Shown: positions 1-5,879 of the stretch, one piece after another
Numbering within the stretch: the first letter of the stretch is position 1
How the letters are laid out: each line of letters begins with the position of its first letter
From: Rhizobiaceae bacterium
Lineage (GTDB): Bacteria; Pseudomonadota; Alphaproteobacteria; Rhizobiales; Rhizobiaceae
DNA length: 13,937 nt
Reading direction: 5' to 3'
NCBI GenBank assembly: GCA_016793565.1
Contig: JAEUMA010000587.1
Coordinates: forward strand, 1 to 13,937
Position numbers and translations under genes: made by a program
Notes under the pieces: model-generated
What the model saw: only the letters and a program-made list of their open reading frames with translations
Told to the model about the DNA's origin: nothing
The model's database searches: none

Positions 1-7
1 CGGCCAT
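1..7 (-). CDS. Start of a further minus-strand gene cut by the window edge
   Basis: Only the first two codons (ATG GCC) are inside the window. On the minus strand the stop of the DUF2182 gene is followed by a purine-rich AAGGGGG stretch, and an ATG lies 6 bases after it, so a second gene probably starts here in the same operon. DUF2182 genes are often next to a DUF1326 gene in proteobacteria, and DUF1326 proteins tend to start with Met-Ala. That identity is only a guess from context; nothing of the protein can be read. Confidence 0.4.
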
Positions 8-23
8 GCGTTTCCCCCTTGCG

Positions 24-887
24 TCAGGGTGAGCTTACTAGCAGCGCGGCGGCCCATACAAGCAGTATCGCGCCGGCAGCGAATGTCGGCACCCTGTCGC
101 CGGCCTGCTTTTCCACGATCGCGAACAGCGCAATCAGTGCCATCCAGAACAGGTTCATCAGCCCAACCGCGAACATGACTAGCATGAGCGCCCAGCAGCA
201 GCCGAGGCACCAGACCCCCTGCTCCGCGCCCAGACGCCAAATCTTGCCCGGGCGGGTGCTCCAGCGTGCGAACAATATTGCGAAGGGTCGCCGGCACTTT
301 CGCAGGCAGGCCTGCTTGAGCGGGCTAAACTGATAGGCTCCCGCGATCGCCAGCATCAGCGCGCCGGTGCCGATCGCGGCAGGACCGGCGACGACCCCGT
401 CCAGAACGACGGCAAGCAGCGCGAACAGGAGCGAGGCGCCGAGCCACACCGTCAGGTATCCGGAAAGCAGCACCAGCGGATTGACCGCAGGCTCGCCTTT
501 CGCCGCTGCCGTATCGGCGATCTCGCAGTAGGTGCGCAGCATGGGCGCAGCCGAAGGCAGCATCATCGCCACCGAACCCAGCATCCACATCAGCGTCAGC
601 GCCGCGAACTTCACAAGCGTGGACGCAGGCGTCTCCACCGGCGTCAGGCATAGCGACACGAAGGTCACCAGCCGCACCGACAGCCATTCCGGCAGCGCCG
701 GCAGCAGGTTCATGCCCGGCCCGTCGGCCGCCTCGGTGGAAGCAGCCATGACGAACAGCGCGCTCCACGACAGGACCAGCGCCAGCATCACGGCGGCGAT
801 CACCACCGTACGGCTGCGCAGGGCGAGACCTGCGGTCGCCGCACCGAGGCGGTCCAGATGGGAGAAATCGTCCGGTTCGGCCGTCAT
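24..887 (-). CDS. DUF2182 family multi-helix inner-membrane protein
   Basis: A 287-residue integral membrane protein recognised as DUF2182 (COG5486, described as predicted metal-binding membrane proteins). The family signatures are in order: MMLPSAAPM at about residues 108-116, a GYLTVW helix start near 155, the Tyr-Gln-x-x-Pro-Leu-Lys motif with Cys-x3-Cys at about 185-201, and CLGCCW at 227-232 followed by a Gly-Leu-Met-Asn helix. About six hydrophobic segments can be seen. The cysteines and methionines are what suggest metal (perhaps copper) handling; the biochemical role is not established. The ATG at 887 was chosen because the frame upstream (to 956) has only a TTG start and would overlap the divergent gene. 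The ribosome-binding site is weak (ACCAGG directly before ATG). It lies head to head with the UbiH-like gene, 63 bp apart. Confidence 0.88.
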   Translation of the reverse strand: MTAEPDDFSHLDRLGAATAGLALRSRTVVIAAVMLALVLSWSALFVMAASTEAADGPGMNLLPALPEWLSVRLVTFVSLCLTPVETPASTLVKFAALTLMWMLGSVAMMLPSAAPMLRTYCEIADTAAAKGEPAVNPLVLLSGYLTVWLGASLLFALLAVVLDGVVAGPAAIGTGALMLAIAGAYQFSPLKQACLRKCRRPFAILFARWSTRPGKIWRLGAEQGVWCLGCCWALMLVMFAVGLMNLFWMALIALFAIVEKQAGDRVPTFAAGAILLVWAAALLVSSP

Positions 888-914
888 CCTGGTCGAATGG
901 GCCGAAAAGCCGCG

Positions 915-943
915 TTGATCAAGAGCGTTGCCCGACCTTATAT
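915..943 (+). promoter_or_regulatory. Candidate sigma-70 promoter of the UbiH-like gene
   Basis: TTGATC (915-920), a 17-base spacer, then TTATAT (938-943). The predicted transcription start, about 7 bases after the -10 box, falls at or next to the ATG at 951, so the transcript would have almost no leader. No Shine-Dalgarno sequence is visible before that ATG, which fits. This is inferred from sequence alone. Confidence 0.4.
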
Positions 944-950
944 CGTCGCC

Positions 951-2177
951 ATGCAAGCGCCCTCACCGCTCCCCGTCGTCGACGCCGACATTCTGGTAGC
1001 CGGCACCGGCCCGGCTGGCTTGATCTGCGCGCTTTCCATGGCGCAGGCGGGCTTCAAGGTGCGCCTTGTCGGTCCCCGGCCGCGAACCGACGACCGCCGC
1101 ACGACCGCTCTGATGGTCCCTGCGCTTCGTTATCTGTCCACGCTCGGTGTGGGCGAGGAACTCGCCAGCGAGGCCGCGCCGCTCGAAGCGATGCGCATCG
1201 TCGACGGCACCGCCCGTCTCATCCGCAGCCCGACCGTCACCTTCCGCGCCGGCGAGATCGGCGAGGCGCATTTCGGCCTCAATATCCCGAACGCCCACCT
1301 CAACGCGACGCTTCGCGCCGCCGTCGAACGGCAGCCGGAGATCACCTGGCATCACGGCCTGGTAGAGCGATGGGAGACACTGCCACAGGCCGTGGCAGTA
1401 CGGCTCGAAGACGGCACGCGGCTTGCCGCGCGCCTCGCGGCGGCGGCCGACGGGCGCGATTCGCCTGCCAGGCAGGCGGCGGGCATCCAGGCCCGCGCTC
1501 ATCGCTTCGGCCAGTCGGCCCTGGTCGTCAGCTTCGCGCATACGCGGCCGCATGGCAGCGTGTCGACCGAGTTCCATACCGAGACGGGGCCGTTCACGCA
1601 GGTGCCGCTGCGCGGCCTGCGGTCGAGCCTGGTCTGGGTGGTGACGCCGAAGGAGGCAGAAGAGCTCGCCGGCCTGCCCGACAACGCGCTTTCGCGCCGC
1701 ATCGAAGACCGCATGCAGTCGATGCTCGGGCGCGTGAGCGTGGAGGCGGGCAGACAGGTCTACCCGCTTACCTCGGCCCTGCCCTCGCACTTCGCCCGCA
1801 GCCGCATCGCGCTTGTCGGCGAGGCCGCGCATCTGTTCCCGCCGATCGGAGCGCAGGGACTGAACCTTGGCATCCGCGACGTCCGCGATCTCGTCAGCAC
1901 CGCCGTCGAACACGTTTCCGATCCCGGCTCTGACGCGGCGCTCGACGCGTACGACCGCAGGCGGCGGCCCGATATCCTAGCCCGCGCCGGCGCGGTCGAC
2001 CTGCTCAACCGCTCGCTGCTGTCCGACCTCTTGCCCGCCCAGTTCCTGCGCAGCGCCGGCCTGTCCGCCCTGCGTACGCTGCCACCGCTGCGCAGCTTCT
2101 TCATGCGCGAAGGCCTGCAGCCTGGCAGTGGGTTTCGCGGCCTCTTCGGGGACCTACGGGAACAGGTCCGGCGGTAG
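951..2177 (+). CDS. UbiH/UbiF/VisC-family FAD-dependent hydroxylase
   Basis: A 408-residue flavoprotein monooxygenase of the UbiH/UbiF/COQ6 family, whose members hydroxylate the aromatic ring during ubiquinone synthesis at the inner face of the membrane. The N-terminal Rossmann motif reads G18-x-G20-x-x-G23 (GTGPAG, where GGGPxG is usual). A central Ala-Asp-Gly-Arg-Asp-Ser (DG motif) is near residue 175. The second FAD motif is RIALVGEAAH at 285-294, with Glu291 where most relatives have Asp, followed by PPIGAQGLNLGIRD at about 298-311. Length is normal for the family. Start: ATG at 951; the same frame is open upstream to 858 but shows no ribosome-binding site. The 3' end overlaps the convergent permease gene by 24 bp. 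Which ring position it hydroxylates (UbiH, UbiF or UbiL type) cannot be told from sequence. Confidence 0.88.
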   Translation: MQAPSPLPVVDADILVAGTGPAGLICALSMAQAGFKVRLVGPRPRTDDRRTTALMVPALRYLSTLGVGEELASEAAPLEAMRIVDGTARLIRSPTVTFRAGEIGEAHFGLNIPNAHLNATLRAAVERQPEITWHHGLVERWETLPQAVAVRLEDGTRLAARLAAAADGRDSPARQAAGIQARAHRFGQSALVVSFAHTRPHGSVSTEFHTETGPFTQVPLRGLRSSLVWVVTPKEAEELAGLPDNALSRRIEDRMQSMLGRVSVEAGRQVYPLTSALPSHFARSRIALVGEAAHLFPPIGAQGLNLGIRDVRDLVSTAVEHVSDPGSDAALDAYDRRRRPDILARAGAVDLLNRSLLSDLLPAQFLRSAGLSALRTLPPLRSFFMREGLQPGSGFRGLFGDLREQVRR

Positions 2178-3116
2178 GGAACCGCTGCGGATCAGGTAAA
2201 GCAGCCCGGTGACGGTGGCGACGGAAAACAGCGTCGTCAGCAGCACGCTCGCGGAGGCCCTTTCCACCCACACGCCATACTGCTGCGCGATAACGAAAAC
2301 GTTGGTGGCTGTCGGCAGCCCGGCGAGCAGCACCGCGGCATAGACCCAGACCGGCGAGAAGTTCCCGATCCAGCTCAGCATGACGTAGCAGAGGAGCGGG
2401 TGGAGCACGAGCTTCAGCAGTGCGATGGGAAGCAGCTCGTGCGGCACCCGCTTCAGCGGCCGCAGCGCGAGCGTCACGCCCATGGCGAAGAGCGCGCAGG
2501 GCGCGGCCGCGCGCGCCAGATACTCCAGGAAGCGTGCGACCGGCAGCGGCGGCTCGAAATGCAGCGCCGCGGCCAGCACGCCGGCGGCGGTCGCCAGGAT
2601 GAACGGGTGGAGCACGATGCGCCTGACGACGCCGGCTGCGATCCTGAGCGGTGGCGCTTTTTCGCTGCCGGAAAGCGCCATCATCATCGGCGCGATCGCA
2701 AAATGCATGATGTTTTCGAAGCAGAAGATCAGCGCCACCGGCACCGCCGCCTGGTCGCCGAGCGCCAGCAGCGCCAGCCCCGGGCCCATATAGCCGATAT
2801 TGCCGTAGGCGGAGGCAAGGCCCTTGATCGTGGAACTGGCAATGTCGCCGCGCGAGAAGACGACCGAGGCCACGAACATCACGGAGAAGATGATGTACGT
2901 CGAAAACACCGACCCGAAAATGAAGCTCCACTCCGTCAGCTTCTCGATCGGCGTGGTAGCGAGCAGCTGGAAGAACAGGGCCGGCAGCGCGACATACACC
3001 ACGAAGGTGTTCATCCAGCCGAGGGCCTCTATCGGCTGGCGCACGATTCGCGCCAGCAGGAAGCCCATGAAGATCAAGCCGAAGAAGGGCAGGACGAGGC
3101 CGATGATATCGGACAT
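2154..3116 (-). CDS. AEC (auxin efflux carrier) family permease
   Basis: A 320-residue membrane transporter of the AEC / Mem_trans family (bile/arsenite/riboflavin transporter superfamily). It shows two halves of about five hydrophobic helices separated by a polar, Arg/Lys-rich central loop near residues 150-170. The first helix starts straight after Met1. The N-terminal half carries the Asn-Thr-Phe-Val-Val-Tyr-Val-Ala-Leu-Pro-Ala-Leu motif near 36-47 typical of the family, and YGNIGYMGPGL lies at about 103-113. Bacterial AEC members studied so far export or import malate, malonate and other small anions; the substrate here is not predictable. Start: the ATG at 3116 gives the canonical N-terminus, although no good ribosome-binding site precedes it. 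The gene is divergent from hspQ (99 bp apart) and overlaps the end of the UbiH-like gene tail to tail. Confidence 0.9.
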   Translation of the reverse strand: MSDIIGLVLPFFGLIFMGFLLARIVRQPIEALGWMNTFVVYVALPALFFQLLATTPIEKLTEWSFIFGSVFSTYIIFSVMFVASVVFSRGDIASSTIKGLASAYGNIGYMGPGLALLALGDQAAVPVALIFCFENIMHFAIAPMMMALSGSEKAPPLRIAAGVVRRIVLHPFILATAAGVLAAALHFEPPLPVARFLEYLARAAAPCALFAMGVTLALRPLKRVPHELLPIALLKLVLHPLLCYVMLSWIGNFSPVWVYAAVLLAGLPTATNVFVIAQQYGVWVERASASVLLTTLFSVATVTGLLYLIRSGSLPPDLFP

Positions 3117-3215
3117 GAAGGTGCTCGTCGCTCTCGATAAGGGTGCCGGCTAACCGTACGGCATGATTGAAAAATATCCGCCGCTGCGCCACATAGTCTT
3201 TAGAGGAAGTTGGGC

Positions 3216-3548
3216 ATGGCGCCGGTAAGGACCGCAAAATTCGCGATCGGCCAGGTGGTGAAGCACCGCCTGTTTCCTTTTCGCGGCGTCATTTTCGACG
3301 TCGACCCGCATTTCAACAATACCGATGAATGGTACGAGGCTATCCCGGCGGCGATGAGGCCTCGCAAGGATCAGCCCTTCTATCACCTTCTGGCCGAGAA
3401 CTCCGAGACGGAGTACATCGCCTACGTATCGGAACAGAATCTTCGCGAGGACCAGTCCGGCGTTCCGGTCAGGCACCCGCAGCTCGACGAATTGTTCGAT
3501 AAGACGACCGACGGGCGCTATGCGCTCAAGAACCCGGCGCGCCACTGA
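3216..3548 (+). CDS. hspQ: Heat shock protein HspQ (YccV-like)
   Basis: A 110-residue protein of the HspQ/YccV family (hemimethylated-DNA-binding domain fold). Recognisable blocks are AKFAIGQVVKHRLFPFRGVI near the N-terminus, FDVDP, NTDEWYEAIP, DQPFYHLLAEN, YIAYVSEQNL and RHPQLDELF. HspQ of enterobacteria is about 105 residues; it is a heat-induced factor that affects the stability of mutant DnaA and acts as a substrate and specificity enhancer of Lon protease. The ATG at 3216 has AGAGGA 8 bases upstream (3202-3207). A TTG two codons earlier is in frame but sits inside that spacing. No intrinsic terminator is seen on the plus strand after the stop: the run of A at 3572-3579 is of the wrong sense. 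Confidence 0.93.
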   Translation: MAPVRTAKFAIGQVVKHRLFPFRGVIFDVDPHFNNTDEWYEAIPAAMRPRKDQPFYHLLAENSETEYIAYVSEQNLREDQSGVPVRHPQLDELFDKTTDGRYALKNPARH

Positions 3549-3571
3549 CCTCGAGACGGCGCGCCGTCGGT

Positions 3572-3599
3572 AAAAAAAATCGGCTAGCCGCCGGCCAGC
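3572..3599 (-). terminator. Intrinsic terminator overlapping the end of the small membrane-protein gene
   Basis: Read on the minus strand: GCTGGCC, loop GGC, GGCTAGC (a 7-bp stem with one G-U pair, plus-strand positions 3583-3599), then CGA and eight T (3579-3572). The stop codon TAG of the small gene is in the second arm of the stem, and the last four sense codons make up the rest. The stem plus T-run is a standard rho-independent layout. Confidence 0.6.
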
Positions 3600-3793
3600 T
3601 TGGACAAACCATCCGAGCCAGTGATGAGCCACGCTACTGCCATCGCCAGCGCTATTCCCGCCACGGCCTTGATCGTAAGGCCCCAGCACGATTTCTGTAC
3701 GCTTGTGTCTTCCATGATTGCCCGTTGCCCGAATTTGCGAAGCGACGGAAAAACGGTTTTGGCCGCTTTATTGTTCCGCTCGATTCCGCGCAT
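3584..3793 (-). CDS. Small single-helix membrane protein, unknown function
   Basis: A 69-residue open frame not matched to any family I know. The first ~33 residues are hydrophilic and basic. They are followed by one hydrophobic helix (GLTIKAVAGIALAMAVAWLI) and a short Gly/Ser-rich tail ending in AGG. The start at 3793 is chosen because GGAGG (plus-strand 3803-3807) lies 9 bases upstream. An alternative ATG at 3715 would give 43 residues starting MEDTSVQKS, with a weak ribosome-binding site. G+C at the third codon position is higher after 3715 (about 70%) than before it (about 58%), which favours the shorter form. Support for a real gene: the frame ends inside a good intrinsic terminator on the same strand, and the helix is clean. 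It faces hspQ tail to tail with a 35-bp gap. Confidence 0.4.
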   Translation of the reverse strand: MRGIERNNKAAKTVFPSLRKFGQRAIMEDTSVQKSCWGLTIKAVAGIALAMAVAWLITGSDGLSKLAGG

Positions 3794-3870
3794 CGAGATA
3801 CGCCTCCGGAGGGTTCTTCGCAACCGCAAAAAAGGCGAAATGGTGGCGACGTTGGGGGAGCTATCCATAA

Positions 3871-3913
3871 GATTTGAATTAAATCATAAGCTTGCGCCAT
3901 GTTTACCGTAAAC
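3871..3913. promoter_or_regulatory. A+T-rich intergenic patch with two short palindromes
   Basis: The stretch 3794-3992 between the small membrane protein and the DUF599 gene holds no convincing gene. It contains an A+T-rich patch with two inverted repeats: GATTT-gaatt-AAATC (3871-3885) and GTTTAC-c-GTAAAC (3901-3913). These could be operator sites for the genes on either side, which are read away from each other. A third dyad, CTCGG-GCA-CCGAG (3961-3973), lies in the leader just before the DUF599 ribosome-binding site. No regulator can be named. Confidence 0.25.
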
Positions 3914-3992
3914 GCATTCTCAATCTGTGTGGCGCCGTTGCGGCAAATGTTCGGATGTCTCTCGGGCACCGAGCCGGCAAGGAAATGAAGCC

Positions 3993-4709
3993 ATGAGCGA
4001 ATCTCTACCCTTGACCATCGCGGACCTCGCGGCGCTGGCCTTCTTCCTCGCTGTGTGGACGCTGCACACGCTGGCGGCCGAAGGGTTTCTGGTCAGCCGC
4101 GTCTCGCTCAGCAGTGCCATGAATATCCAACGGGTCGCGTGGATGCGCACCATGGCCCGCCGCGAGCTGCGCATGGTCGACACCGGCATCATGACCGGCC
4201 TGCAACAGGGAACGGCCTTCTTCGCCTCGACCTCGCTGGTGGCGCTGGGCGGCTGCCTGGCCATGCTGCGTGCGAGCGGCGAGACGCTCGCCGTCCTGAC
4301 CGACCTGCCCCTGGTCGCCAGCACCTCGCGAGGGCTGGTCGAGATCAAGCTGCTCGGGCTCGCCTGCGTGCTCGCCTACGCCTTCTTCAAGTTCGGCTGG
4401 TCCTACCGGCTGTTCAACTACTGCTCGATCCTCATCGGCGCCGTGCCGACCGCGCGCGACGAACTCTCCGTTCCGAACGAGCTGGAGGTCGCGGTTCACC
4501 GCGCGACGCGCATGAACATCCTGGCCGGACGGCACTTCAACGCGGGGATGCGCGCCATCTTCTTCTCGATCGGCTATCTCGGCTGGTTCGTCGGGGCGGC
4601 AGCCTTCGTGCTGGCCACGCTGCTCATCCTTGCCGTGCTGGTGCGCAGGCAGTTCTTCTCGGCCGCGCGGCGCGCTGCCCTGGACGAGCCCGTCGACGGC
4701 CTTCCCTAG
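3993..4709 (+). CDS. DUF599 family membrane protein
   Basis: A 238-residue membrane protein that matches DUF599 (PF04654). It has an N-terminal helix (about 10-30), a conserved Arg/Asp patch RRELRMVDTGIMTGLQQG near 54-71, a helix starting FFASTSLVALGG, a Lys-containing helix IKLLGLACVLAYAFFKFGWSYRLFNY near 118-144, a cytoplasmic stretch ending in ATRMNILAGRHFNAGMRAIFF, and a last helix pair before a basic tail. The family has no assigned function. The ATG at 3993 has AAGGAA 8 bases upstream. A three-codon frame starting at 3985 ends in ATGA overlapping this start, probably by chance. The stop TAG (4707-4709) lies exactly at the left CTAG end of the palindromic element that follows. Confidence 0.88.
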   Translation: MSESLPLTIADLAALAFFLAVWTLHTLAAEGFLVSRVSLSSAMNIQRVAWMRTMARRELRMVDTGIMTGLQQGTAFFASTSLVALGGCLAMLRASGETLAVLTDLPLVASTSRGLVEIKLLGLACVLAYAFFKFGWSYRLFNYCSILIGAVPTARDELSVPNELEVAVHRATRMNILAGRHFNAGMRAIFFSIGYLGWFVGAAAFVLATLLILAVLVRRQFFSAARRAALDEPVDGLP

Positions 4710-4710
4710 C

Positions 4711-4738
4711 GCGGTTCAGGGTTAGATGGAATCGTTCT
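4711..4738 (+). repeat. Left terminal inverted repeat of the palindromic element
   Basis: The core GCGGTTCAGGGTTAGA (4711-4726) is repeated perfectly in inverse at 4963-4978. The match continues inward (GGAA, C, GTTCT) with two substitutions and a one-base gap, and outward through CCTAG with one substitution. Confidence 0.8.
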
Positions 4739-4949
4739 GCCGGAGGCAATTCGATCCCAAGGTCGAGGTGGGTGTCGCAGGCCGTACCTGGAGGGTACGG
4801 ACAAGACGCGCGCCGACGGATTTGGGTCGAATTGACCCGGCCCGGAGGGTTTGTCGCTGGTGGATGACCGCTGTGTCAGCCGGCTTGCCCGACGCACCAC
4901 ATCGGGCCTGCGCCGCCTTCCTTGCGGAGCATCTCGCCATCGAGCAAAT

Positions 4950-4978
4950 AGAACCGTTTCCGTCTAACCCTGAACCGC
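4950..4978 (-). repeat. Right terminal inverted repeat of the palindromic element
   Basis: Inverse partner of the left repeat. The core TCTAACCCTGAACCGC is at 4963-4978. On the minus strand this sequence begins immediately after the TAG stop of the YdcF-like gene plus two bases. Confidence 0.8.
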
Positions 4979-4979
4979 T

Positions 4980-5789
4980 CTAGGACTGATTGGCAGACGG
5001 CGCCGGGAAGACCTCGCCAGTGCGGCCGGAAAGATAGTAGGCGACCAGGCCGATCCACTCGCGGATCGCCACGGCGGTGTTCTGCATCGCGTCCTGCGGA
5101 TTGTCACGGAAAAAGCCGTAGCCCTCGTTGCCGGACGTCCGATAGTCCACCGGCCAGGGCACGATGGGAAAATCGGCTTTCCGGAACAGTGCCACCGACC
5201 GTGGCATATGGAATGCGGAAGTGACCAGCAGCCAGGTCTCGCCGGGTTTCGGCGTCACCAGTTCGCGGGTGAACACCGCGTTCTCATAGGTGTTGCGCGA
5301 ACGGTTCTCGAGAATCAGCCGATCTGGCTCGACGCCTAGCGCCGTCATTAGGCGGGGGGCCGTAGCCGCTTCGCCCGCGCCGGCCTGGTTCTGGGTTGCG
5401 GTTCCACGGGACACGTCGATGCGCGCATCCGGATAACGGCGCGCGAGGATGGCCGCCTCCACGAAGCGGTCGCCGCCGCTGTTCAGTTCGTAACCGCCGC
5501 GCGCGAGATTGATGGCGCCTTCCAGGCCGCCGCCGAGCACGACGATCCCGTCCACCCGCTCCGGTGCCGCCATGGGCCTCGGAAAGCGGTCCTCCAGCGG
5601 GGTCAACAGACGGGCGCCCAGCGACGTCCAGCCGCTCAGCGCCATCACCACGAAAACCATGGCCATGCCGGCGAAGGACAGCCTATGCCATCCGAGCAGC
5701 GCCGCCAGCACGCACAGCCCGAGCACGAAGATCGAGAAATTCAGCGGCTGGGCGAAGAACCCGAAGATTTTGGAGATCTCGAAGAACAC
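4980..5789 (-). CDS. YdcF/ElyC-type DUF218 membrane-anchored protein
   Basis: A 269-residue protein. Two hydrophobic helices near the N-terminus (about 17-33 and 38-54) are followed by a DUF218 domain, the YdcF/SanA/ElyC family, whose members act in envelope processes but have no settled enzyme activity. Family motifs: GIVVLGGGLEG at 81-91, SGGDRFVEAAILARRYPDARI at about 104-124, SRNTYENAVFTREL at 164-177 and TSAFHMPRSVALFRKADF at 190-207. The start is taken as GTG at 5789, giving MFFEISKIFGFFAQPLN, the usual N-terminus in rhizobial relatives as I recall. The frame is open further up to a TTG at 5864, but those residues look unlike a membrane protein start. The stop TAG (4982-4980) coincides with the right CTAG end of the palindromic element. 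gatA ends 90 bp upstream on the same strand. Confidence 0.87.
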   Translation of the reverse strand: MFFEISKIFGFFAQPLNFSIFVLGLCVLAALLGWHRLSFAGMAMVFVVMALSGWTSLGARLLTPLEDRFPRPMAAPERVDGIVVLGGGLEGAINLARGGYELNSGGDRFVEAAILARRYPDARIDVSRGTATQNQAGAGEAATAPRLMTALGVEPDRLILENRSRNTYENAVFTRELVTPKPGETWLLVTSAFHMPRSVALFRKADFPIVPWPVDYRTSGNEGYGFFRDNPQDAMQNTAVAIREWIGLVAYYLSGRTGEVFPAPSANQS

Positions 5790-5879
5790 GCCATCACCCG
5801 CCGCGCTTGGCGCATCGCGCGGGGCAACGTGCGAGTCGCAAGCCGCGCAAGGCTGCCGGTGCAACGGTTTCGACGGCGG

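Larger units (their letters stand above)
4706..4983. mobile_element. 270-bp palindromic element, MITE-like, between convergent genes
   Basis: A non-coding element of about 270 bp (4710-4979) bounded on both sides by CTAG (4706-4709 and 4980-4983). It has terminal inverted repeats of about 33-35 bp with a perfect 16-base core. Inner inverted repeats have nearly the same centre as the ends (position 4844): CGCAGGCC at 4776-4783 with GGCCTGCG at 4905-4912, plus shorter CGAT and CAAGG pairs in the same order. The whole unit is therefore one long imperfect palindrome. The middle carries extra hairpins: CCGTACC-tggag-GGTACGG (4782-4800) and GGGTC-gaatt-GACCC (4824-4838). No transposase is encoded. 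CTAG flanks fit a 4-bp (or TA) target duplication of the IS5/IS630 kind, but a rhizobial intergenic palindrome (RIME-like) or a structured RNA is an alternative. Family assignment is inference. Confidence 0.6.

Noticed and set aside
963..1913. A 316-residue antisense frame in the UbiH-like gene
   Set aside because: No recognisable motifs, and Arg/Asp/Gly-rich as expected for the antisense of a G+C-rich gene.
3167..3197. TTGAAA followed by CATAGT upstream of hspQ, considered as a heat-shock promoter
   Set aside because: The spacing is 19 bases and the implied start would fall on the ribosome-binding site, so the fit is poor.
2101..3237. A 378-residue open frame on the minus strand, longer than the permease it overlaps
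   Set aside because: Its product is Arg/Ala/Gly-rich with no family features, while the shifted frame encodes a clear AEC permease. It is a high-G+C shadow.
3555..3568. Perfect 14-base palindrome GACGGCGCGCCGTC after hspQ, considered as its terminator
   Set aside because: It is followed by a run of A, not T, on the hspQ strand, and it has no loop. The T-run belongs to the opposite-strand terminator.
4716..4726. GGGTTAG, a telomere-like unit, in the inverted repeat
   Set aside because: Only one unit per arm and no tandem array, so the likeness is chance.
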